From Basidiobolus ranarum (lineage: Eukaryota > Basidiobolomycota > Basidiobolomycetes > Basidiobolales), in contig JASJQH010006918.1 of assembly GCA_040143965.1 (NCBI GenBank), positions 1 through 39,323 on the forward strand: a stretch of DNA of 39,323 nt, given 5' to 3'. The notes beneath the pieces are model-generated. The model had not been told where the DNA came from. It made no database searches and saw only the letters and a list, made by a program, of their open reading frames with translations. How positions within the stretch are numbered: the first letter of the stretch is position 1; each line of letters opens with the position of its first letter. Shown here in pieces: positions 31,459 to 39,323 of the stretch. The position numbers were made by a program, and so were the translations under genes.

Positions 31459-33372
31459 TTAATCCAATTCTTCAACAGTTGGTTCACTACCTGGGAATCT
31501 TTCTGGGGTTGAAGGAGTAGCTCCAGAGGCTCCACCAGTGGTCTGGTACATCTTAGTCATAATGGGATTGGCGATACCTTCCAACTCCTTTTGCTTTTCT
31601 TTGTACTCCTCCTTAGAAGCTTCTTGACTCGCGTCTAACCAGCTGATGGTACTATTGATAACCTCTTCTAGTTTCTTTTTGTCATCCGCTTCCAATTGAT
31701 CAGTAACCTTCTCATCTTGAAGTGTGTTCCGAAGTGAGTAGGCATAGGATTCAAGTCCATTCTTAGCAGAGATACGAGAAGCAACCTCTTCATCCTCAGT
31801 CTTATACTTCTCAGCTTCGGAGATCATACGTTCAATATCCTCTTTAGAAAGACGTCCTTTATCATTGGTAATGGTAATCCTATTGGAACGACCGGTAGTT
31901 TTATCCAGAGCAGATACATTCAAGATACCATTAGCGTCAATATCGAATGTAACCTCAATTTGGGGAACCCCACGAGGGGCTGGGGGAATTCCAGAGAGTT
32001 CAAACTTACCAAGAATATCATTATCTCTGGTGCGAGCACGTTCACCTTGAAATACTTGAATCAATACGCCAGGTTGATTATCAGCATAGGTAGAGAAGAT
32101 TTCGGATTTCTTGGCAGGAACAGTGGTATTTCTTTTGATCAAAGGAGTCATCACTCCACCTGCAGTTTCAATACCCAATGAGAGTGGAGTTATATCGATT
32201 AAGAGTAAATCTTGAGTCTTCTCGGAGGTATCTCCAGACAGAATAGCTGCTTGAACAGCAGCTCCGTAGGCGACTGCCTCATCGGGGTTGATGGATTTGT
32301 TGGGTATCTTACCATTAAAGTAGTCAGAAACGAGTTTTTGAATCTTAGGTATACGAGTGGATCCACCCACGAGAACGATCTCGTGAACGTTAGCTTTATC
32401 TATCTTCGAATCACGAAGAACCTTCTCAACAGGATCTATAGTGGAGCGAAATAAATCTTGGCAAAGTTCCTCGAATCTAGCACGTGTTAAGGAGGTATAG
32501 AAGTCAACACCTTCGAATAAAGAGTCAATTTCGATGGATGTTTGAGCGATAGATGAGAGAGCTCTCTTGGCACGCTCGCAAGCAGTTCTGAGACGACGAA
32601 GAGCACGAGGATTGTCAGATAAATCTTTCTTGTTTTTACGCTTGAACTCCTGGGCAAAGTGATTAACAAGACGGTTGTCAAAATCTTCTCCTCCCAAGTG
32701 GGTATCACCAGCAGTGGCTTTAACTTCAAAAATACCATCTTCAATAGTTAAAAGAGAGACATCAAAGGTACCTCCACCAAGATCGAAGATGAGAACATTC
32801 TTCTCACCGCTGGATTTTTGATCAAGGCCATAAGCAATGGCAGCAGCAGTAGGTTCGTTAATGATACGAAGAACATTCATACCAGCAATAGCACCAGCAT
32901 CCTTAGTAGCTTGACGTTGAGAGTCATTAAAGTAGGCTGGAACAGTGACAACAGCGTTCTTAACTTCAGTACCAAGGTAGGCTTCCGCTGTCTTTTTCAT
33001 CTTAAGTAAGATCATGGAAGAGATTTCTTCAGGAGTAAAGGTTTTTGTTTCTCCTTTGTAATCGACTTGGATCAGCGGCTTGGTATCCTTGTCAACAACC
33101 TTGAAAGGCCAATGCTTCATATCAGATTGGACTTCCGAGTCGTTGAAACGGCGACCGATGAGGCGCTTGGCATCGAAAACACTGTTGGTGGGGTTCATGG
33201 CGACTTGGTTTTTGGCGGCATCACCTATAAGACGCTCCGAGTCATTGAAGGCGACGTAGGATGGGGTAGTTCTATTACCTTGATCATTGGCAATGATCTC
33301 AACACGATCATTTTGCCAGACGCCGACACAAGAGTAAGTGGTGCCCAAATCAATTCCGACAGCTTTAGACAT
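31459..33372 (-). CDS. Cytosolic Hsp70 (Ssa type) with C-terminal EELD
   Basis: An intronless 637-aa protein. The ATPase domain has [28 protein letters not shown] and [15 protein letters not shown]. The linker [19 protein letters not shown] and substrate domain ([18 protein letters not shown]) follow, then the helical lid to about residue 610. There is no signal peptide or organellar presequence, so it is cytosolic. The tail lacks the usual GGMP-type glycine repeats ([19 protein letters not shown] instead) and ends VEELD, where cytosolic Hsp70s normally end EEVD, the ligand for TPR cochaperones such as Sti1/Hop and CHIP. The missing introns fit a stress-induced gene that must be expressed when splicing is impaired. 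It folds nascent and damaged proteins. Confidence 0.96.
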   Translation of the reverse strand: MSKAVGIDLGTTYSCVGVWQNDRVEIIANDQGNRTTPSYVAFNDSERLIGDAAKNQVAMNPTNSVFDAKRLIGRRFNDSEVQSDMKHWPFKVVDKDTKPLIQVDYKGETKTFTPEEISSMILLKMKKTAEAYLGTEVKNAVVTVPAYFNDSQRQATKDAGAIAGMNVLRIINEPTAAAIAYGLDQKSSGEKNVLIFDLGGGTFDVSLLTIEDGIFEVKATAGDTHLGGEDFDNRLVNHFAQEFKRKNKKDLSDNPRALRRLRTACERAKRALSSIAQTSIEIDSLFEGVDFYTSLTRARFEELCQDLFRSTIDPVEKVLRDSKIDKANVHEIVLVGGSTRIPKIQKLVSDYFNGKIPNKSINPDEAVAYGAAVQAAILSGDTSEKTQDLLLIDITPLSLGIETAGGVMTPLIKRNTTVPAKKSEIFSTYADNQPGVLIQVFQGERARTRDNDILGKFELSGIPPAPRGVPQIEVTFDIDANGILNVSALDKTTGRSNRITITNDKGRLSKEDIERMISEAEKYKTEDEEVASRISAKNGLESYAYSLRNTLQDEKVTDQLEADDKKKLEEVINSTISWLDASQEASKEEYKEKQKELEGIANPIMTKMYQTTGGASGATPSTPERFPGSEPTVEELD

Positions 33373-33472
33373 TCCTTTATGGTGTATATAATGTGTTGTA
33401 TAGAGTGTTTATGGAGTATGTTAGAAAGTAAAAGATGTAACTTTACTGAGTTCTATGGTTATGAGTATACTC

Positions 33473-33480
33473 TTTTTATA
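33473..33480 (-). promoter_or_regulatory. TATA box of Hsp70
   Basis: TATAAAAA on the minus strand, about 100 bp upstream of ATG 33372. Further upstream, degenerate TTCTAG/GAATA words near 33505-33535 could be heat-shock elements, but no regular array of three nGAAn units was found. Confidence 0.55.
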
Positions 33481-34206
33481 GTTTATTTGAAGAAGTTAGT
33501 GATTGTGCACGAATACTCTCATAAATTCTAGCATATTCCCGCTATGTTGGCTATCCCATAGCCCTAAGCTATCCCTAAATGACCGTTTCCGCAATCCCTT
33601 TTCTAAGTAAATTACATCGTTTATTCGTTGGGATTTATTTATCAAGTTACTGCTTATTTCTCCCTGTTTAGAACATTATAGTTTATGAGATACCTAGTAA
33701 CCAGTTCGTCTCTTCACTTGTAAAGACACAGGTTATTTTTTTTCGTGTCCACTGTCATACAAGCCACTCTCAACAATTCTAAGCCTTATATCTCAAGAAG
33801 GTTTGAGGAATCCTGCTATGATGTATCGCTGTACTTAATTGTGATGCTACTTCAGGTGATACTTCTAGAGTTGGGATTTTTTTAAACTCACTTTAGATGT
33901 GAACATAATATTCAATAAGCCAGATGATATTTAAAGTATTAGATACGTAGTGCTGGATTACCTAACAAACGATTCAAATAGCTCTTAGAGTTGGTAGCAT
34001 GAAATATGTCCAAAGAGCGTTTAATAAATCGTGGAATTTTGTGGAGCTCCTCATTAATAATAAATAATCTTTCATTTTTCCGGGGATTGAGCGACGGAAT
34101 AATTTATCTAGAATTAGTAAACCATTAAGAGCGCCGGAATAATAGGTCTAGAATTAGATATAAAAAAGTGGCTCTAATTGGGAGTATTTTTCCGAGACCG
34201 AGTGAG
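33481..34206. other. Divergent intergenic between Hsp70 and pirin
   Basis: An 800-bp promoter interval. It holds a perfect inverted repeat GGCTAT-CCC-ATAGCC at 33549-33563, about 180 bp upstream of Hsp70, and a pair of direct repeats near pirin (listed separately). No open frame. Confidence 0.6.
34089..34157 (+). repeat. Paired direct repeat upstream of pirin
   Basis: Two 29-bp copies, 34089-34117 and 34129-34157, share GAGCG-CGGAATAAT, then TCTAGAATTAG, with a 40-bp period (about four helical turns). They lie 50-120 bp upstream of the pirin TATA box and look like a duplicated transcription-factor site; the factor is unknown. Confidence 0.6.
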
Positions 34207-34214
34207 TATAAAAG
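34207..34214 (+). promoter_or_regulatory. TATA box of pirin
   Basis: TATAAAAG lies 74 bp upstream of ATG 34281, in GC-richer context than the surroundings. Confidence 0.6.
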
Positions 34215-34280
34215 GGGTTGGATTGAGCTCAGAGTTTCATCAATTGAATTTTAAAATTCTTATACACCTGATTACACATT

Positions 34281-35150
34281 ATGACAGTTCAAAGATATAT
34301 TACGAGTAAAGTCGAGGCTATTGCTCAATCCGAAGGAGATGGTGCTCGAGTTAGAAGAAGTATTGGAACTAGTGCACTCGAAAATTTTGACCCTTTCTTA
34401 ATGCTTGATGAATTTATGGTCGAGCCTCCTGCGGGATTTCCAGATCACCCCCATCGTGGTTTTGAGACAGTTACGTATATGCTCGACGGAATAGTCGCTC
34501 ACGAAGATTTCGCAGGTCATCAAGGTAAGATTGGACCCGGAGATCTTCAATGGATGACTGCCGGTCGTGGTATTGTGCATGCGGAGATGCCACAAACTAA
34601 GTGCCGAGGCCTTCAACTATGGGTCAATCTTAGTGCCGTTGATAAAATGTGTGAGCCACGTTACCAGGAGCTCTTGGACAAAGATATTCCAAGAGTATCA
34701 CCACCAGGGGTTAATGCAGTGATCAAGGTGATTGCTGGAAATTCCTTTGGAGTCAGCAGTCCCGTAGTTACCAAAACGCCGACCATGTATCTTGACTTTA
34801 AGGTAGGCAAGAACTCCAAATTTGAGCAGATCATCCCAGAGAGTTTCCAAGGCTTCCTTTATATACTGGAAGGGGAAGGATACTTTGGTTCCAAAAATAC
34901 ACTAGGGAAAGCACACTACACACTGACACTCAGCGAAGAGGGTGGCACAATCAGCATAGAGACCAAGGAGAGGTCAGTTCATTTTGTACTTGTAGCTGGT
35001 GAGCCGATCAAGGAACCAATTGTTCAATATGGGCCATTTGTCATGAATCATGCGAGTGATATCCAACGCACATTTATCGACTACCGTATGGGAATTAATG
35101 GCTTCGAGCGAGCCCGTACATGGCGTTCAAAGATTGGAAATCGTCATTAA
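34281..35150 (+). CDS. Pirin (cupin iron protein / quercetin dioxygenase family)
   Basis: An intronless 289-aa protein of typical pirin length. The N-terminal cupin holds FDPFLMLDEFMVEPPAGFPD, then HPHRGFETVTYMLDG, then GDLQWMTAGRGIVHAEMP. The histidines of HPH and the H-E pair of HAEM are the four metal ligands of human pirin. The second cupin (GFLYILEGEGYFG) lacks a full ligand set, as usual. Pirins are nuclear or cytosolic iron proteins that regulate transcription or oxidise quercetin; which applies here cannot be told. Its own TATA box and duplicated upstream repeats suggest regulated expression. Confidence 0.95.
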   Translation: MTVQRYITSKVEAIAQSEGDGARVRRSIGTSALENFDPFLMLDEFMVEPPAGFPDHPHRGFETVTYMLDGIVAHEDFAGHQGKIGPGDLQWMTAGRGIVHAEMPQTKCRGLQLWVNLSAVDKMCEPRYQELLDKDIPRVSPPGVNAVIKVIAGNSFGVSSPVVTKTPTMYLDFKVGKNSKFEQIIPESFQGFLYILEGEGYFGSKNTLGKAHYTLTLSEEGGTISIETKERSVHFVLVAGEPIKEPIVQYGPFVMNHASDIQRTFIDYRMGINGFERARTWRSKIGNRH

Positions 35151-35397
35151 ATGATCACAGAATTGTACTGTACTATTCCTTTGTATTTTAAACTATCTAG
35201 TGAATAAATGAATAATCTACTTGCCAATTTTTCTCACCATAAACTGTTAAATTATGCTCGAATTTAGTTTGAGAACGCTCATGTTTTGACTTTAACTACT
35301 GATGTTCAAGAATATAGTTAAATTCTGAAGAGAAACCAACTAATCATTTATTAGGAATAGCAGTTGAATTGAATTTTAAAATTTCTCTTTCAACCAA

Positions 35398-35469
35398 GCC
35401 TGCTTAGCGCAGTGGTAGCGCGTCAGTCTCGTAAACTGAAGGTCGCCAGTTCAATCCCGGCAGTAGGCA
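35398..35469 (+). tRNA. tRNA-Thr (anticodon CGT)
   Basis: A 72-nt intronless tRNA. Acceptor GCCTGCT pairs with AGTAGGC (one G-U), D stem GCGC/GCGC, and anticodon stem TCAGT/ACTGA around loop CTCGTAA, reading codon ACG. T arm GCCAG-TTCAATC-CCGGC has one A-C mismatch at 52-62. The discriminator is A. The A box (TAGCGCAGTGG) and B box (AGTTCAATCCC) are intact. TTTTT at 35475-35479 is the Pol III terminator. Confidence 0.9.
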
Positions 35470-35474
35470 AACAA

Positions 35475-35479
35475 TTTTT
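35475..35479 (+). terminator. Pol III T-run terminator
   Basis: TTTTT begins 6 nt after the mature 3' end of tRNA-Thr. Confidence 0.7.
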
Positions 35480-35964
35480 ATTTGTATTCGAGTTGAACAT
35501 AATTTATTACTGTATACGGATGATCAACTTAATATCGTTGATAGTTACAATTCAAAACAAGTGCTGGAGTAACAGATTAATCCTGACCATATTCTTATTG
35601 TATTCTTCTTACGTGTAACGATGGTTCATTGTTGTCACAAACCAATGGATAGCCATTTTACGAGAAGAGACTAACCGGAAACATACGCAAACCGGTCACT
35701 ATTAACATTTTATTCAGTGATTCGACTCCAAAGGTTTCATTAAAACCAATGATTGTATTTACCATTCATTATGAAGAGAACACCTATGAGTCAGTGCTGA
35801 GTCTTGTATATATACCGGCTCTCTCATAGTATATAATTATCTTTGTATTATTGCTAAATGCGTTCATATGTCTATCAAAACAGTGCTTAGAGCTAAAAAA
35901 TCCATAGTATGACATGCGTGTCTTGACTACTCTGAGCTGGAATAACCTACAATACCACTTGATT

Positions 35965-36205
35965 CAATATACGGAGCTCATAGGAGACTTGGATTGGGCT
36001 GCCGTATCCTGATTGTGCTATCTTCAACACGATCAACTTTCATTCTTTATCCAACCGGTAACGCCTTCCTCAGCAGCATACTTCGTGATCACATTGAGCC
36101 AGATACAGCACTACACACACTGTATTTACATTTGCACTAACCCCACTAGCCGAAGGAGCAAGAAACAAAGGAAAATTCCATCTAAAGTTGGTTACTCGTA
36201 AACTC
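35965..36205 (+). mobile_element. Possible decayed Ty1/Copia RNase H fragment
   Basis: Short pieces resemble the Copia RNase H region in the right order: DLDWAA (family DxDWA), RSTFIL (family RSTSG) and NPTSRRSKKQRK (family PISWRSKKQ). The element is broken in several places, with no ends visible. It appears old. The similarity is weak and could be chance. Confidence 0.3.
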
Positions 36206-36549
36206 CACAGCATGTATATGAGATAGGGCATGATTTATGAAGTCTGTAGATTTGTTAAGTGTTATGGGTCAGTATTGTTGAATTTCTTTACTAACGACGA
36301 TGGTATCTAAATATGACTGTTGACTCGATGGGTTACTGTTAGAGAGCGGGATCGTTTGTGCACGAATATATCTAGATAAGATGGGGTAATGATTATCTCG
36401 GCGGTTTAAGAGTTACTACTATTTGCTCTGAGATGTTGTATTCTTTTTCTGGGTAATGACTAATTACCCAAATTCCATTCGCATGAGAACGAGTTTACTT
36501 TGAAACAGAAACAATAGCAAGCCAAGCCACCAAGAGAGGGATTTTAGCC

Positions 36550-36556
36550 TATAAAG
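36550..36556 (+). promoter_or_regulatory. TATA box of tyrosinase
   Basis: TATAAAG lies 53 bp upstream of ATG 36603; an A/C-rich leader follows. Confidence 0.55.
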
Positions 36557-36602
36557 ATGGTCAATACCTCAGCATAGAATTTATTAATCAAGCACAATCA
36601 AA

Positions 36603-38180
36603 ATGAATCCACGTATACGTTATTCCCTTACCGACCTTGAAAATCAATACTACAACCAAGGGAACAAAAAGCCCTTGGAAGACCTGGTCAGGGCATTCCA
36701 AGGTATTCAAAAACTTCCCCCCACCGACCCGAATTCATTCTTCGTAATTGGTGGTTACCATGGTGAGCCTTTCAGAGGCGCGGGCTGGGGAAGTTCACAG
36801 TGGTGGGGAGGTTACTGTAATCATGGCAATGTTCTCTTCCCCACTTGGCACCGCGCATATTGCCTACGGATCGAACAAGCTTTACAAAGTATTCCAGGTT
36901 GTGAAGATGTGATGCTTCCATTCTGGGATGAGGCCTCAGAAGATCCTCAGCTTCTCGGTGTGCCAACTATTCCAAGTATCCTAACCCAAGAAACATTCGA
37001 ACTCGATAATGTTACGATCAATAATCCTCTTAAAAGTTATAGTTTCCAACAAAGCATTACCAGTAATGTGGCCACGACCCCGGGAGTCCCAAATCCTAAC
37101 TACAGCAAGAATCTAGGATATACGACTGTGCGATATCCGCTGTCTGGACTGGTGGGCACTGAGAAGGATCGAAAAGAAACAGAGATACACAACGCTCAAT
37201 TCAAGGACCCTGTCGAAAATGTTCGCCTTCTCAATGAGAATGTTCATGATTGGCTGACTGGTGGTATCGTGATGCCGGATGGTTACCAGCCAAAATTCAC
37301 GATTGAAAAGTATAGGAGATCTCTCGACGCCCCAAATTACACAGTGTTTTCCAACACTACCTCATCTCAACAATGGAATCAAGATCGTACGGATGCTCTT
37401 GTAAATGTTCCACTCGAGAGCCCACATAATGATATCCATCTTGCTGTTGGCGGCTTTGATATCAAGGATATCTCTGACGCCAGCCCCATCTCAGGTGCCA
37501 ACGGTGACATGGGGGAGAACGATACTGCGGGCCTTGATCCTATCTTCTTCTTCCATCATGCGTTCGTCGATCGCGTCTTTTGGCTCTGGCAGAAGAAGCA
37601 TAATAAAACTGATGACCTGGATATCATTGATGCGTATCCTGGAACAAATTCTGTGGACAGCCAGGGACCAACACCAGGGGTAGCAGGTGGTACCTGGCTC
37701 ACTCTTGATTCTGCTCTTGCTCCTTTCAAAAAACTAGATGGTTCTGGTCAACCGATGACTTCGAACGACGTGGTCAATATCGAAACTCAACTAGGTTACA
37801 CATACGGCCCTGGATCTCTAGAGAAGTTACCTGAGAAAACCCCAAGTGATGTATCTCCCGATAAGATGTTGCGCGTTGCAAATATCAATCGTGGTGCCAT
37901 TGGTGGATCGTTCATGGTATCCGTTTGGGCTACAAAGGACGGTAAAGATCACTTAGTGGGAACAGAGTCTATCCTTAGCCGCTGGAATGTTAGTGGTTGC
38001 GCCAACTGTCAGGCTCATCTCGACGTGAAAGTGTTCTTGGAGATACCCAGAGTGCTCGAAGATGCGACCGAATTCAAATCTCGTCTACATACGCGCAAGA
38101 TCGCCAGCAATGAACTTACGAGACCTCTGGATCCACCAATAACAGATGTGGTGCATAAAATATCTAATCTCCCAGGCTAA
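36603..38180 (+). CDS. Tyrosinase (type-3 copper oxidase)
   Basis: An intronless 525-aa protein. The CuA site is formed by GGYHGEPF, GYCNHGNVLFPTWHRAY (His at each of YHG, NHG and WHR). The CuB site is formed by HNDIHLAVGG (two His, H-x3-H) and FFFHHAFVDRVFWLWQ. The C-terminal domain (from about residue 400) begins after the copper core and contains SGCANCQAHL, a CxxC pair. No signal peptide is seen, so the enzyme is probably cytosolic or released by processing, as in many fungal tyrosinases. The reaction is o-hydroxylation of phenols and oxidation of catechols, leading to melanin or wall cross-linking. The start is set by TATA spacing and by similarity of the first residues (MNPRIRYSLTDLENQ) to tyrosinase N-termini. 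Confidence 0.94.
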   Translation: MNPRIRYSLTDLENQYYNQGNKKPLEDLVRAFQGIQKLPPTDPNSFFVIGGYHGEPFRGAGWGSSQWWGGYCNHGNVLFPTWHRAYCLRIEQALQSIPGCEDVMLPFWDEASEDPQLLGVPTIPSILTQETFELDNVTINNPLKSYSFQQSITSNVATTPGVPNPNYSKNLGYTTVRYPLSGLVGTEKDRKETEIHNAQFKDPVENVRLLNENVHDWLTGGIVMPDGYQPKFTIEKYRRSLDAPNYTVFSNTTSSQQWNQDRTDALVNVPLESPHNDIHLAVGGFDIKDISDASPISGANGDMGENDTAGLDPIFFFHHAFVDRVFWLWQKKHNKTDDLDIIDAYPGTNSVDSQGPTPGVAGGTWLTLDSALAPFKKLDGSGQPMTSNDVVNIETQLGYTYGPGSLEKLPEKTPSDVSPDKMLRVANINRGAIGGSFMVSVWATKDGKDHLVGTESILSRWNVSGCANCQAHLDVKVFLEIPRVLEDATEFKSRLHTRKIASNELTRPLDPPITDVVHKISNLPG

Positions 38181-38530
38181 GTCCAAAAATTCTATTGGAA
38201 AATGGAGCAAACTCAGTTAGCTCTTAGGCGCCTTTATCTTTCGCTTGACAAATTATTGCTACGGTGTCGAATTCATTTACTAAATATGTTAGCCACAAAT
38301 TATGAAATAAACGGTATGCTTTGCGCTGCTTTTGCTAATGAGTTATCCTCAATATGGATATCTAGCTTATATAACCAGCAATCCTTCAACTATCAATCTT
38401 TGTCAACTTAATTTGATAGCTGATCTTGGTAAGACTGTCATTATAAGTTGCTCAATAAATGCAACTAACTTCCCCTTCCTGCCACTAAAAACTAATGAGA
38501 TATTCAAGCAATAAAGCTAACCTGTCTAAT
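38181..38530. other. Intergenic between tyrosinase and the LTR
   Basis: AT-rich tyrosinase 3' flank ending at a retroelement boundary. The five bases CTAAT (38526-38530) next to the LTR may be its target-site duplication; the partner is outside the window. Confidence 0.5.
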
Positions 38531-38961
38531 TGTTGAAGTTTATTGTCTTTATCATATTTGTTATCTCTATCTTTATACACCTAACTATTTCATATATCAC
38601 ATATAAGTTAGTTAACATTACTTAGTCAAATATCACTTAGCTGAAAATTGGAACATATATTATATATATGTGAATAATGTGAGAATTAGCAATTCCATAT
38701 TGGAATTTCAAACTTATCCAAATTGCCCCAAACATAGCCCATTTTACTCCCACAGATGTTCTAAACATAACCCCAGTGTTAGTTTTCTGTATTTCCACCA
38801 AAATGTATAAATGCTTCATTTCTGGACAATAAATAATTATATCACAAAGCTATTCACAACTTCACTTTTCTAAAGTTTCTCCAAACAGCCCATATCTTCC
38901 CAATAGGTTATGAGGCCTGTGTTCTAATCTTTAAACATGATAAAGCCAATAAACCTTAACA
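38531..38961 (-). mobile_element. LTR of a Ty1/Copia retrotransposon
   Basis: About 431 bp bounded by TGTTGAAG and CCTTAACA (inverted TG...CA termini). On the minus strand it follows a purine-rich tract (GAGTGGGAG) of the usual polypurine type immediately upstream of TGTTAAGG, so this is the 3' LTR of an element lying to the right. The age cannot be judged because the other LTR is outside the window. Confidence 0.75.
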
Positions 38962-39323
38962 CTCCCACTCAACTAAATATTCATACATCTTAATCCCAAC
39001 TTAAATCTTAATTCTTCAAATTTAGGCTTGGGTAATGGTTTAATAAGGATGTCAGCAATCATGTCCTTAGTTGAACAGTACTCCATTTAGACATGCTTAT
39101 TCTCAATAGCTTCCCTAACAAAGTGATGTTGAATGTCCATGTGCTTACTTCTAGCATGAGATTTGGGATTTTTAGCTAAAGAAATACAACTTTGATTATC
39201 CTTAAAAGTTATGGTGGGTGAACTTTGAAGAATTTCCAAGTCTTTAAACAGCTTCCTCAAGCATATAGCCTCCTTTGTTGTATATGACACTGCGATGTAT
39301 TCTGCTTCAGTGGGTGGTTGGTG
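38962..39323 (-). mobile_element. Ty1/Copia polyprotein, RNase H end (partial at window edge)
   Basis: The minus strand encodes the C-terminal RNase H region of a Copia polyprotein: SYTTKEAICLRKL, TFKDNQSCISLAKNP and SKHMDIQHHFVRE are family hallmarks. The rest of pol, gag and the 5' LTR lie beyond 39323, so completeness cannot be assessed. The visible part is well conserved, suggesting a relatively young copy. Confidence 0.88.

Larger units (their letters stand above)
35480..36602. other. Intergenic upstream of tyrosinase
   Basis: About 1.1 kb with no intact gene. It contains a possible decayed Copia fragment (about 35965-36205) and the tyrosinase core promoter. Short palindromic words (GGGTAATGA...ATTACCC, around 36450-36470) lie 130-150 bp upstream of the tyrosinase start. 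Confidence 0.5.

Noticed and set aside
32212-33009. Plus-strand frames inside Hsp70
   Set aside because: Antisense shadows of a highly biased, conserved single-exon gene.

Overview
The window looks like nuclear DNA of a fungus, probably from an early-diverging lineage (Mucoromycota or Zoopagomycota; this placement is inference). It is AT-rich and gene-dense. Most genes carry many short introns (about 50-90 nt) with GTAAG-type donors. The gene set is fungal: an AA11-type lytic polysaccharide monooxygenase (LPMO), a MATA-type HMG-box factor, TVP23, an SPX-EXS protein, Scc2/Mis4, tyrosinase and pirin. One gene holds a textbook U12-type AT-AC intron, so the organism should have a minor spliceosome, which most Dikarya lack.

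Layout, left to right. 1-3.5 kb: a SIS-CBS sugar-phosphate isomerase (-) and a weak, unrecognised minus-strand gene or gene remnant. 3.8-7.2 kb: a PLRG1/Prp46 WD40 splicing factor (+), converging with TVP23 (-). 8.0-10.8 kb: a secreted AA11-like LPMO (+), converging with an HMG-box gene (-). 11.7-22.6 kb: a Syg1/XPR1-like phosphate transporter (-), divergent from the cohesin loader Scc2/Mis4 (+). 23.2-25.3 kb: a non-coding gene whose nine introns each hold one copy of the same box C/D snoRNA. 25.5-27.6 kb: a PHD-finger protein (-). 29.1-30.9 kb: an amino-acid transporter (+) with the AT-AC intron. 31.5-33.4 kb: an intronless cytosolic Hsp70 (-) ending in EELD. 34.3-35.2 kb: pirin (+). 35.4 kb: tRNA-Thr(CGU). 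36.6-38.2 kb: tyrosinase (+). 38.5-39.3 kb: one end of a Ty1/Copia LTR retrotransposon (-).

The main discovery candidate is the snoRNA host gene. Nine near-identical 79-nt C/D units recur every 213-242 bp. Each sits 29-39 nt after a 5' splice site and 53-69 nt before a 3' splice site, separated by nine 50-70 nt inter-snoRNA or terminal exons that share no sequence and carry no long ORF. The D' guide is identical in all nine. It pairs over 12 nt with the conserved large-subunit rRNA segment AGCCAAATGCCT just 3' of helix 69, and the D'+5 rule points to the third A of CCAAA (A2281 in yeast numbering, from memory). The D-box guide comes in two classes that differ at the four bases next to box D. 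The D'-C' spacer is a small hairpin whose variation falls almost entirely in the tetraloop.

Apart from the shared introns and TATA-type promoters, the neighbouring genes do not form an evident pathway. No biosynthetic cluster or horizontally acquired island is apparent. All exon calls are read by eye and lack transcript support.
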